Shown here: positions 24,774-32,338 of the stretch, piece after piece | How the letters are laid out: every line of letters begins with the position of its first letter | How positions within the stretch are numbered: position 1 is the stretch's first letter | NCBI RefSeq assembly: GCF_001485575.1 | Contig: NZ_BCNB01000006.1 | Span: 434,001-498,000 of the forward strand | Reading direction: 5' to 3' | DNA: 64,000 nt | DNA from: Haloarcula sp. CBA1127 | GTDB lineage: Archaea > Halobacteriota > Halobacteria > Halobacteriales > Haloarculaceae | Position numbers and translations under genes: made by a program | Notes under the pieces: generated by a model | What the model saw: only the letters and a program-made list of their open reading frames with translations | Databases searched by the model: none | Told to the model about the DNA's origin: nothing

Positions 24774-25760
24774 CTACTCGGCAGCCGTCGTTGTGTTGCC
24801 GCGCTGGTTCGACTCCGGCGTCGAGTCCCGGTCAGTTTCCTCGGTTTCTGTCGTCGCGACTTCGGTCTCTTCGTCATCGTCGCTCGCGTTGCTGTCCTCC
24901 TCCGCCTCGTCGGCCTCGTCTTCCCCACCGTCGCTGCCGACCTCCTCAACAGCAACGTCCTTTCCGGCAACCCCGCTTTCCGAAATGACCGGCAGGAGGT
25001 TGTAGCCGCCGTTGCCCTTCTTGACGACGTTGATGTCGAAGACGAAGTCGACCGATTCGCCAGCAACGACTTCGAACGGCTTGGTCAGCTGGAGCTTCTC
25101 GCTCGGGATCTTCACGTCGACCGACTCGCCGTCGACGACCCCATCGACGGATTCGGCGTACAGTTCGATCTTGCTGTAGCGGCCCGCTTCGAGTTCGCCA
25201 TCGAGGACGCCGATAGCTTTGTCCCCGACGACTTCGGTGAGGTCGACGGTTGCGCCGTCGAGGTCACGAACCTCGAAGCCGCTGTCGCCTCCGTCGGCTT
25301 CCTCGTCCTCGCCTTCGGTTTCATCCGCTATGTCGTCATCGTCCGCCGTTTCGGGCGGCTCGGCAGTCTCGGTCAGCTCCGCTGTCTCGGTTTCAGTCGC
25401 TTCAGCCGTCTCTGCTCCGGTTGCTTCGGCCGTGACCGTGTCCGTAGATTCGGTCTCGGTCGCGTCGTCGCCTTCGTCCATCTCCTCGTCGCCCTTCGCG
25501 TGGAAGATGCGGGCTCTGGAGAAGGATACGTCGAGCGAATCGAAGTCACCGATAGCCGCGGGCTGGTCGCTGATTAGCAACCGGAACGTCCCGACGGTTC
25601 CGCCGTCGTCCGTCATTGCGTCCGCGTCGGTGGAGCCGCCGTCGCTGGTGCCATCACCGCTGGTTCCGTCAGATTCGCCGGAATCGCTCGACCCGGAACA
25701 GCCGGCGAGGAGACCGACGCTGACGCCAGCGCCTGTCGCGATGAATCGTCGTCGTCTCAT
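24774..25760 (-). CDS. DUF4382-domain Tat lipoprotein, 328 aa
   Basis: Signal MRRRRFIATGAGVSVGLLAGC has the RR motif and an LAGC lipobox. The DUF4382 domain is split: GTFRLLISDQPAAIGDFDSL and VSFSRARIFHAKG lie before, and TEVVGDKAIGVLDGELEAGR and FDINVVKKGNGGYNLLPVIS after, an acidic Thr/Glu-rich insertion of about 85 residues. Another acidic tail ends the protein. DUF4382 proteins are extracellular or surface-anchored and of unknown role; the fold is thought to be beta-sandwich-like. Nothing adjacent clarifies its function. Confidence 0.85.
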   Translation of the reverse strand: MRRRRFIATGAGVSVGLLAGCSGSSDSGESDGTSGDGTSDGGSTDADAMTDDGGTVGTFRLLISDQPAAIGDFDSLDVSFSRARIFHAKGDEEMDEGDDATETESTDTVTAEATGAETAEATETETAELTETAEPPETADDDDIADETEGEDEEADGGDSGFEVRDLDGATVDLTEVVGDKAIGVLDGELEAGRYSKIELYAESVDGVVDGESVDVKIPSEKLQLTKPFEVVAGESVDFVFDINVVKKGNGGYNLLPVISESGVAGKDVAVEEVGSDGGEDEADEAEEDSNASDDDEETEVATTETEETDRDSTPESNQRGNTTTAAE

Positions 25761-25888
25761 TGGCTCTCACCTGTGTGGTTGGTTGCCGCCGATACCGTCC
25801 GTGCTGTTACGTACGTATTCATTCCATAGTCTGGGATGGTACTGGTGCGTATATGCCCCGCGATAGGTCAAATCAGTGTACGCTTCTC

Positions 25889-25923
25889 TGAACGGAATGA
25901 ACGGTCTGGCTGTATCTGAACGG
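25889..25923 (+). repeat. three TGAACGG direct repeats before hjc
   Basis: TGAACGG occurs at 25889-25895, 25898-25904 and 25917-25923. The last copy touches the hjc TATA-like box (GTTTTAC). Spacings are 9 and 19 nt. It could be a regulator site or chance. Confidence 0.4.
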
Positions 25924-25952
25924 TTTTACCCCCGTCGCTCCACGACCTGATA

Positions 25953-26471
25953 ATGGCAAACTCGAACGCGAAGGGCGACCGCCGCGAGCGCGAACTGGTC
26001 AACGCACTCGACGAGGCGGGCTTTGCGGTGATGCGCGCGCCGGCAAGCGGCAGCGCGACCGAGCGGGAACTGCCGGACGTGCTCTCGGGCGACGGCGAGA
26101 CGTTCTACGCTATCGAGGCGAAATCCAGCGCCGGCGACCCCATCTATCTCACCGGTGAGGAGGTCGAGGCGCTGCTGTTTTTCGCCCGGAACTTCGGCGC
26201 GAAGCCACGTATCGGCGTCCGGTTCGACCGCGAGGACTGGTACTTCTTCCACCCGGCGGACCTCCACACGACCGACGGCGGCAACTACCGCGTGAAAAAG
26301 GAGAAAGCGCTCTCCGACGGGACTGACTTCGACGAGTTCGTGGGTAACTCCGAGAAGGTCACGCTGGATGAAGTGGGCGACGACGGCCCCGACCAGAGCG
26401 TACTGGACGTGCTGTCGGCCCTCGAGCGCGGCGACCTCGACAAAGAGGAAGCCGCAGCGATGCTGGAATAG
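25953..26471 (+). CDS. hjc: Holliday junction resolvase Hjc, 172 aa
   Basis: An archaeal PD-(D/E)XK resolvase that cuts four-way junctions symmetrically. The N-terminal [18 protein letters not shown] carries the Glu of motif [20 protein letters not shown] carries the Asp and E-x-K catalytic core, and [18 protein letters not shown] the following helix. An added C-terminal segment of about 45 residues ([26 protein letters not shown]) is common in haloarchaeal Hjc. A GTTTTAC box 29 nt before ATG 25953 indicates leaderless translation. Confidence 0.95.
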   Translation: MANSNAKGDRRERELVNALDEAGFAVMRAPASGSATERELPDVLSGDGETFYAIEAKSSAGDPIYLTGEEVEALLFFARNFGAKPRIGVRFDREDWYFFHPADLHTTDGGNYRVKKEKALSDGTDFDEFVGNSEKVTLDEVGDDGPDQSVLDVLSALERGDLDKEEAAAMLE

Positions 26472-26489
26472 CGGTTCACAAGCGTTCGA

Positions 26490-27137
26490 TTACTGTGTCC
26501 CGCCGACGACGAGTTCGGCATCCTCGGCGCGGCGGAGCCGTGACAGCGGAAAGGCGTATTCTCGTGGCTCAGTCGCGCTGACGGCGTCGGAGAGATACGT
26601 CGCCAGCACCACGAGGTCGTCCGGCGGGTAGCCGTCGTTAGTGTCGTAGTCGGCAACCGTCCCGTCGGTCGCCTCGATGGTCCAGTCGTCGGCCGGCGTG
26701 TCGGTGACGGCCGTAACGACGAGGCTGTCGTCCGTCTCGCGGTCCCGCACGATGTCGCCGGTTTCCAGTCGGCAGTTGCCACAGAGATGGGGCGTTCCCG
26801 CGTCGGCGGCGACGAAGGTAACGGTGCCACAGGCGTCACAGACCGCCCGTTGCTTGCCGGGCGGTGCGACCCGCCGTGCGGTGATTTCGATGGCAACGCG
26901 CCGGAGGTGTTTGCAGTGCTCGCCGCGGATGCGGTTGTCCGGGCAGGAACAGGCGTGCTGTGCGATGTCGACGAGGTACGTGCTGTCGCTCTCCGTCGCC
27001 ACGGCATACGTGCTGTCCGCTCGTGGGCGAACGGCCATGCGCTCGGTCCAGGCGCGGGCGGCCCGGTCCGGGAGGGAACGGAGGTCCGGTGCAAGTGCGG
27101 TACTCTGCCGGTCGGCTGCTGGCTCGATGAGCGTCAT
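26490..27137 (-). CDS. SWIM zinc-finger protein, about 215 aa
   Basis: The SWIM motif CSCPDNRIRGEHCKH (CxCx(n)CxH) follows an Asp/Thr-rich strand at about residues 60-75; SWIM domains bind DNA or protein partners. A second potential zinc site, CDACGTVTFV...CGNC, lies mid-protein. The C-terminal half is a small beta domain with VVTAVTDTPADDWTIEATDG. In archaea SWIM proteins accompany recombination paralogues in some complexes, and the gene here lies between hjc and priL, but no mechanism can be drawn from sequence. ATG 27137 is taken as start; ATG 27164 is also possible. Confidence 0.8.
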   Translation of the reverse strand: MTLIEPAADRQSTALAPDLRSLPDRAARAWTERMAVRPRADSTYAVATESDSTYLVDIAQHACSCPDNRIRGEHCKHLRRVAIEITARRVAPPGKQRAVCDACGTVTFVAADAGTPHLCGNCRLETGDIVRDRETDDSLVVTAVTDTPADDWTIEATDGTVADYDTNDGYPPDDLVVLATYLSDAVSATEPREYAFPLSRLRRAEDAELVVGGTQ

Positions 27138-27266
27138 AGGTGCGGACACGGCTGTATTTTCCAATGTGTCCAGTTGAAACGTAGGTGCTACACAGGCCTA
27201 AATGGCTCGGCCAGTGGGCTCCAGCGCTTCGATACCCTTTTTGCCGGCCCTGTGAAATCGCAGAGC

Positions 27267-27476
27267 ATGGATATCGAGCGGGAGACGCTCCTGCAAATCG
27301 TCATCTCAGCGGTCGCCGTCGTGCTGTTCGTCGGCGCAACTGTTACCGCCTCACAGATGTATCTCAGTGGGTCAACCGTAGAGGCAACGGGCGGCTATGC
27401 ACTCATTGGCGCAATTGGGCTGTTCGTCGTGTTTATGACCGCTGCTGGCCTCTGGCTCGAACGCCAGCAGTTTTAG
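27267..27476 (+). CDS. two-helix membrane protein, 69 aa
   Basis: A short frame MDIERETLLQIVISAVAVVL... with two hydrophobic helices (residues about 8-30 and 43-63) joined by YLSGSTVEATGGY, ending LERQQF. A CCTTTTTGCC box centred about 28 nt upstream of ATG 27267 supports a leaderless mRNA. It converges with priL, overlapping its last four bases. Haloarchaeal genomes carry many such two-helix proteins; I cannot name the family. Confidence 0.7.
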   Translation: MDIERETLLQIVISAVAVVLFVGATVTASQMYLSGSTVEATGGYALIGAIGLFVVFMTAAGLWLERQQF

Positions 27477-28549
27477 GCGTCAGCTTCTTCCTCGCCCTCG
27501 TCCTCGCGCCAGTCGACCAGTTCCTCCTCGTCGGTGTCGTCTAACTTCTGCTCGTAGTAGCCCATCGGGTGAGCAATCGTCTCACAGAGGTCGTCCATGT
27601 TGACACAGTCACCGTAGGACTGCATGGTCGAACACGCCGGCGTCGAGTACTCCGTCGGGCTGGTCTCCCCGCGGATGTGGTCGACCTGATACCGGGTCGC
27701 CTCCTCGCCGAAGCCGGGGTTGACCTGGAACAGGTCGACGATCTCGTCCGTCGTCATCCCGATACCGGTGAGGAAGGTGGCGATGGCAAATCGGGAATGG
27801 TGTTCGAGGTGCTCGCCCTTCTGTACCCGGTCGAGCAGGGACTTCATGCAGGGCGGGAACAGTTCCGGAACGACGGTGTCGATCTCGCGGGTGAGTTCCA
27901 GTTCCGAGAGGACTTCCTCTAAGCGGTCGACTTCCTCGGTCAGTTCGTCGGCGATGGCATCCGGGACGGTGAACGGCAGGCCGTCGGTGACCCGATGGCG
28001 AATCGCCTGTTTCAACAGGACGTTCAGTTCCTCGGCGGTGACCCTGACCTCGCCGTCGGCCAGTGGCCGATTGACCAGCCGCCAAGAATCGCCCCGCTGA
28101 TCGGCCGCCAGGTCGAGATACGCGCCGACCTCGACGCGGTACCCATGGCCGGCGTCGCTGACAGCGCTGGCAAGGTCGAACTCCGCGAGCAGTTCCGTGC
28201 GGTCCAGCGTCTCGCGCTGCGTCGATTTCAGCTCCGTCGTCGTTTCGAACTCCTCGGTGAACCGGTCGTAGGCCGCCTCAGCCTCCGCCTGTGCGTACTT
28301 CCGGGTGCAGATGTGCACGTCGACGAGCGATACCAGCACACGGGCGACCGGGTACGACAGCAGTTCGACGCGGGTCCGTCGATGTGGCTCACCGACAGTC
28401 CCGTCCGTGATTGCCGATTCGACCCGCTCCAGCGCGCGCGCTGTGACCGTTTCGTCCGTGGCGACGATCTCGCCCAAGTCCACCGCCGCGGCTTCGACGG
28501 CCTCCCGCGACCGCGCCAGAAAGGGGTAGCGTGCGTGGAGCGGTTCCAT
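27473..28549 (-). CDS. priL: DNA primase large subunit PriL, 358 aa
   Basis: PriL partners the catalytic PriS in the archaeal primase and contributes to initiation and product-length control. It starts MEPLHARYPFLARSREAVE, matching family N-termini. The iron-sulphur domain is C-terminal: Cys in LFPPCMKSLL, then CSTMQSYGDCVNMDDLC with three more Cys, so four cluster ligands are present. The helix HHSRFAIATFLTGIGM is diagnostic. The frame extends to 28591, but a TTTTATT box centred near 28579 lies 30 nt from ATG 28549. priS is not in the window. Confidence 0.95.
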   Translation of the reverse strand: MEPLHARYPFLARSREAVEAAAVDLGEIVATDETVTARALERVESAITDGTVGEPHRRTRVELLSYPVARVLVSLVDVHICTRKYAQAEAEAAYDRFTEEFETTTELKSTQRETLDRTELLAEFDLASAVSDAGHGYRVEVGAYLDLAADQRGDSWRLVNRPLADGEVRVTAEELNVLLKQAIRHRVTDGLPFTVPDAIADELTEEVDRLEEVLSELELTREIDTVVPELFPPCMKSLLDRVQKGEHLEHHSRFAIATFLTGIGMTTDEIVDLFQVNPGFGEEATRYQVDHIRGETSPTEYSTPACSTMQSYGDCVNMDDLCETIAHPMGYYEQKLDDTDEEELVDWREDEGEEEADA

Positions 28550-28830
28550 TGCCACCACCTTTCGGATGGGAGCGAATAAAATTGCCGTCACCGGGACGGG
28601 CGGTGTCAGATTCCCGACAGCGAGGGCGACCAGACTGTGGGGCTATACATATAGGACCGGCCCCGCGGCGGGTGAATACAGCTAGTAGACAAACGGATGC
28701 CCACCACTCTCCAGTGATGAAGTGTGGTAAGGATATGCGGGTCGGCGACTGCACACGGTTCGGTCGGGGAACTGGACCGGTGCAGTCATTGCCGACGAGG
28801 TAACTGCCAAACGAGACACGGAACACACCG

Positions 28831-28983
28831 ATGACGCACGAGCAACACACCAATTCACAAGAGGGCATCCGAGCGACATTCGAAGAGTACGATGTTGGCG
28901 TGGATACGGTCGCCCACATCGGCGACCCGGAGAACCCGTCTGCATGGATTCAGTCCACGGTCTTTGTTGACGTAACTGAGTAG
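28831..28983 (+). CDS. small acidic haloarchaeal protein, 50 aa
   Basis: ATG 28831 opens 50 codons: MTHEQHTNSQEGIRATFEEY... GDPENPSAWIQSTVFVDVTE. The ending -NPxAWIxS- with an acidic tail is one I associate with a recurring family of roughly 50-70-residue haloarchaeal proteins, but I cannot verify the name. Codon usage is haloarchaeal and the third-position bias is present. It stands alone, between the priL promoter and the acyltransferase gene. Function unknown. Confidence 0.65.
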   Translation: MTHEQHTNSQEGIRATFEEYDVGVDTVAHIGDPENPSAWIQSTVFVDVTE

Positions 28984-29120
28984 GACCAGTCGACGTACCG
29001 GCGACACCTACGAAGCGGTCGGTTTTTTGTCTGCATGGAGTGAATACCCCCGCCCAGCCGATCGGTCGCGGTGGGTAACACGTTCACCGGGAGGTGGAGA
29101 CCAGTGTTTTGTGCCGACGC

Positions 29121-29576
29121 TCAGAGGGAGCGCTGTACCGTTTCCGCGGCGGTTCGAACCACAGTCTCGGCGGGAACGTCTTCAGTTACAGTGGTTCCGG
29201 CCCCGACAACGGCGTTTTCGCCGACTGTGACACCCGGGAGGACCACCGCGCCAGCGCCGATGAAAGCCCCGTTCTCGATGACTATCTCGTCGAACGTGTC
29301 GTTCTGGAACTCCATGCCCGCGTCGGTGAGGTCGTGGGTTACGCCGACAATGGAGGCGTTGGGCCCGATCTGGACGGACTCGCCGACCGTTGCGTTCTCG
29401 ACGTAGACGTTTGCGTTGATATCAGTCGGGCCGTGGATGGTCGCCTTCTTGATCGAGGCCCCCTCGTAAATCTGGACGCCGTCGTCTATGTCGGCGTCGT
29501 GGATTGTGACGTATTCTCGAATCTCGACGGTTCCCAGCGTCGCATTCTCAATCTGAGCGGTCTCGTGGACAGCCAT
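29121..29576 (-). CDS. hexapeptide-repeat (left-handed beta-helix) acyltransferase-like protein, 151 aa
   Basis: Successive imperfect hexapeptides are visible: IENATLGTVEIREYVTI, VQIYEGASIKKATI, INANVYVENATVGE and VQIGPNASI, then IENGAFIGAGAVVLPGVTVG and NAVVGAGTTVTEDVPAET. That pattern gives a trimeric left-handed beta-helix. The C-terminal coils match sugar O-acetyltransferases (WbbJ/LacA-like), with a His in THDLTDAG in the position of the catalytic His. The acceptor is unknown; a cell-surface sugar is likely. A TTAGTG-type box 28 nt upstream supports ATG 29576. Confidence 0.85.
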   Translation of the reverse strand: MAVHETAQIENATLGTVEIREYVTIHDADIDDGVQIYEGASIKKATIHGPTDINANVYVENATVGESVQIGPNASIVGVTHDLTDAGMEFQNDTFDEIVIENGAFIGAGAVVLPGVTVGENAVVGAGTTVTEDVPAETVVRTAAETVQRSL

Positions 29577-29699
29577 ACCGAGACATCAGCGCCGACACTA
29601 ATCATCGTGGTGACGAAAGCTGGTGTTTGAATCCTAAATCGATTCAAGAAGGTTACCAGCACGGTTATCGTGTGGCAGTCTCGTCGACGTTGTAGTCTG

Positions 29700-29864
29700 G
29701 AGACCGCTCGCTCCGCTCGAACCACTCTGTGTCCTCCACGGGTCGCTTCGCTCCCCGTTCCGGTGCGAGATTCTTCGCTCCGCTCAGAATCTCGCTACTG
29801 CTCGCGGTTCCCTTCGGTCACCGCTGCGCGTCTGGCGGGCCGCTTCCTGCGGTCGCGCCCCGCC
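29700..29864. repeat. intergenic hairpin cluster (CTTCGCTCC-rich)
   Basis: Between the acyltransferase and ahcY. The best stem is 29765-29795, with 10-bp arms GCGAGATTCT / AGAATCTCGC around an 11-nt loop. Nearby are shorter stems and repeated CGCTCGCTCCGCTC, TCGCTTCGCTCC and TTCTTCGCTCCGCTC words. No coding signal is convincing. The cluster lies downstream of ahcY on the minus strand and could act as a terminator. Confidence 0.7.
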
Positions 29865-31142
29865 CTACGTCCCGTGCTGCCAGGAATCCATGTACTCGGC
29901 CTGCGTATCGGTCAGGGAATCGAAGTCGACGCCCTCGGCGTCAAGTTTGATCTCCGCGACCTCTTTGTCGAGTCGGTCCGGAACAGCGTGGACACCGGCC
30001 TCGTAGTCGTCGCCGTTTTCGACCAGTTCGCGGACACAGACGGCCTGCACGCCGAAGCTCTGGTCCATCACCTCGACAGGGTGGCCCAGTGCGATTGGCG
30101 TCGCGAGGTTGACCAGACGGCCCTCGGCCAGCACGTTCAGGCGGCGACCGTCGGCCATCTCGTAGGTCTGGACGCCGTCGCGGGCCTCGTAGGTGTCGAC
30201 GGCGAGGTCTGACAGGGCGTCGAGGTCGACCTCCACGTCGAAGTGACCGGCGTTGGCGAGCAGGACGCCGTCCTGCATCGCCTCGAAGTGCTCCTCGATG
30301 ATGACGTCGCGGTTGCCGGTCGTCGTGATGAACACGTCGCCCTCGGCGGCGGCTTCGGCCATCGGCTTGACCTCGTAGCCCTCCATGTGCGCTTCGAGCG
30401 CGCGGCGGGGCTCGACTTCGGTGACGATCACGTCGGCGTTCTGGCCGCTGGCTTTCTTTGCGACACCTTTGCCGCAGTCACCGTACCCGGAGACGACGAC
30501 GGTCTTGCCGGCCCACGAGAGGTTCGTCGTCATCGCAATCGAAGCCAGCGAGGATTCGCCGGTGCCGTGGACGTTGTCGAACAGGCGCTTCATCGGCGTG
30601 TCGTTGACAGCGAACACGGGATAGTCGAGTTCGCCGTCCTCATCCATCGCGCGCAGTCGGTGGACGCCAGTCGTCGTCTCCTCTGCCCCGCCGATGATGG
30701 TGTCGATGAGGTCCGGATAATCCTCGTGGATGGCCGCGACGAGGTCCATCCCGTCGTCGACGGTGATGGTCGGATCGTGGGCGATGACGGCCTCGATAGC
30801 CGCGTAGTACTCCTCGTCGTCGACGCCGCGCTCGGCGTAAGAGGTGATGCCGTCGACGGCGTCGAGTGCGGCGCTCACGTCGTCGTGCGTCGAGAGCGGA
30901 TTACAGCCAGTGATGGCGACTTCTGCGCCACCGACCGCAAGGATTTCCGCGAGGACAGCGGTCTTGGCTTCGACGTGCATCGCCATGCCGATGCGTTCAC
31001 CGGCGAAGGGCTTCTCGGCCTCGAACTCCTCGCGGAGCGCGCCGCAGATGGGCATATGCTGGATGGCCCAGTCCATCTTTCGGCGGCCGGAGTCGCGAGC
31101 CTCGTCGAGGTCGTCAAGTCGCTCGGAAATAGGCGTCGTCAT
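29865..31142 (-). CDS. ahcY: adenosylhomocysteinase, 425 aa
   Basis: Cleaves S-adenosylhomocysteine to adenosine and homocysteine with tightly bound NAD+, clearing the inhibitor made by methyltransferases. Seen: MAMHVEAKTAVLAEIL, TGCNPLSTHDDV (substrate site), GGAEETTTGVHRL, NDTPMKRLFDNVHGTGES, the dinucleotide fold VVVSGYGDCGKGVA and GHFDVEVDL, and the C-terminal AGVHAVPDRLDKEVA. The two C-terminal Lys/Tyr residues of eukaryotic enzymes are replaced by the shorter archaeal end. A CCTAAAAC box 27 nt upstream supports ATG 31142. Confidence 0.97.
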   Translation of the reverse strand: MTTPISERLDDLDEARDSGRRKMDWAIQHMPICGALREEFEAEKPFAGERIGMAMHVEAKTAVLAEILAVGGAEVAITGCNPLSTHDDVSAALDAVDGITSYAERGVDDEEYYAAIEAVIAHDPTITVDDGMDLVAAIHEDYPDLIDTIIGGAEETTTGVHRLRAMDEDGELDYPVFAVNDTPMKRLFDNVHGTGESSLASIAMTTNLSWAGKTVVVSGYGDCGKGVAKKASGQNADVIVTEVEPRRALEAHMEGYEVKPMAEAAAEGDVFITTTGNRDVIIEEHFEAMQDGVLLANAGHFDVEVDLDALSDLAVDTYEARDGVQTYEMADGRRLNVLAEGRLVNLATPIALGHPVEVMDQSFGVQAVCVRELVENGDDYEAGVHAVPDRLDKEVAEIKLDAEGVDFDSLTDTQAEYMDSWQHGT

Positions 31143-31186
31143 GCCACGATAGAGGAAGAGAGTTCCTAAAACGCTACCGAAGCCGC

Positions 31187-32200
31187 TCAGTTACCGCGGT
31201 CGTCCGGCGGGCCGGCGTCGTCCGGACGGCCGCGGTCGCCGTCGTCATCGTCGTCGCTGTCGTTGTCGTCGTCAGCATCGTCGTCCTCATCTTGCTCTTC
31301 GGTTTCGTCTTCTTCTACCGCGTCTTCCGTCTCGTCTTCCGGTTCCTCGGTTTCGTTCTCGTCGTCTTCAGTCTCGTTCTCCACGTCGTCGTCATCGCGG
31401 TCCTCGGGCGGCCCAGCGTCTTCGGGTGGACCGCGACGGTCGTCGTCCGTCTCGTTTTCGTCGTCAGTTTCGTTTTCCGCGTCATCGCTGCCCGGACCGC
31501 GGTCTTCGGGCGGTCCGGCGTCCTCGGGCGGGCCGCGGCGGTCGTCCGTCTCGTTTTCGTCCTCGGTCTCGTTCTCGTCGTCACCGAAGATGTCGGCCGG
31601 CGGACCCTGTCGTTCGCTGGGGTGGGTCTCATTGTCGTCGGACTCGTTCTCACCGGTGACAGCTGCGGGCGGGCCGGCGTGGTCCGGCGCGTTACCTGGG
31701 TTGTTCGCCGTCACGAAACTGGCCACGGCCGGGCCGATACCGCCGGTCCGGTTCTCGTCGCTCAACAGGTCGCTCACGTAGGCTGATACTTCGAGTCCGA
31801 AGGTGTCGAACTCGGTCACGTTGGTGACGTTCGGCGCGACGGTCAGGTCCGCCGTCGTCGTCGCAGTGTGATTGTCGGCCATCGCCGTCACGTCGACCGT
31901 CACGTTCTGCTCGGGGGCAGGCAGTCCAACCGTCCCATTGCTGTCGGTGGTGTAGTTGCCGGTCCCGGCGTAGGAGGTGTTGTCAGCCGTCGCCACGGCA
32001 ACTGAGGCGTTTTCGACGCCCGTCTCGTTCTGTGTGACCGATACCGTCGCGCTGCCGTCGTCAGCCTGTGAGACACCGACAGCGAGGGTGTTCCCTGCGT
32101 CGGTGTTACCGGCTGAGTCCGCAGCGGCCGCCAGACCCGGACCGACGGCCAGCAAGGTCAGTCCGACAGCGGCGTACAGTGCGAAGAGTTTGGTGCGCAT
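31187..32200 (-). CDS. secreted acidic repeat protein rich in N-glycosylation sequons, 337 aa
   Basis: Begins MRTKLFALYAAVGLTLLAVG with a Sec-type signal ending in AAAA. A beta-rich domain of about 140 residues with many N-x-S/T sequons comes next. The C-terminal half is made of near-repeats: RRGPPEDAGPPEDRG and similar units alternate with ENETDDENETDD blocks, and the last 60 residues are mostly Asp and Glu. I count about 19 sequons in all. It may be a cell-envelope or matrix glycoprotein. I start at ATG 32200; ATG 32236 would put hydrophilic residues ahead of the signal. Confidence 0.75.
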   Translation of the reverse strand: MRTKLFALYAAVGLTLLAVGPGLAAAADSAGNTDAGNTLAVGVSQADDGSATVSVTQNETGVENASVAVATADNTSYAGTGNYTTDSNGTVGLPAPEQNVTVDVTAMADNHTATTTADLTVAPNVTNVTEFDTFGLEVSAYVSDLLSDENRTGGIGPAVASFVTANNPGNAPDHAGPPAAVTGENESDDNETHPSERQGPPADIFGDDENETEDENETDDRRGPPEDAGPPEDRGPGSDDAENETDDENETDDDRRGPPEDAGPPEDRDDDDVENETEDDENETEEPEDETEDAVEEDETEEQDEDDDADDDNDSDDDDDGDRGRPDDAGPPDDRGN

Positions 32201-32338
32201 CGTAGCCAATTGGTTCGCCGAGAGAGCGATAAACACCCCCTCTCGTTCAACCCGTTCAGGCCGTTTGCAGAGTCGACAACACCGACTGAGGAATAGTTAT
32301 ACAGTTTAAAGCTAGCTCTCAGCGTTTATTCCGCCTGT

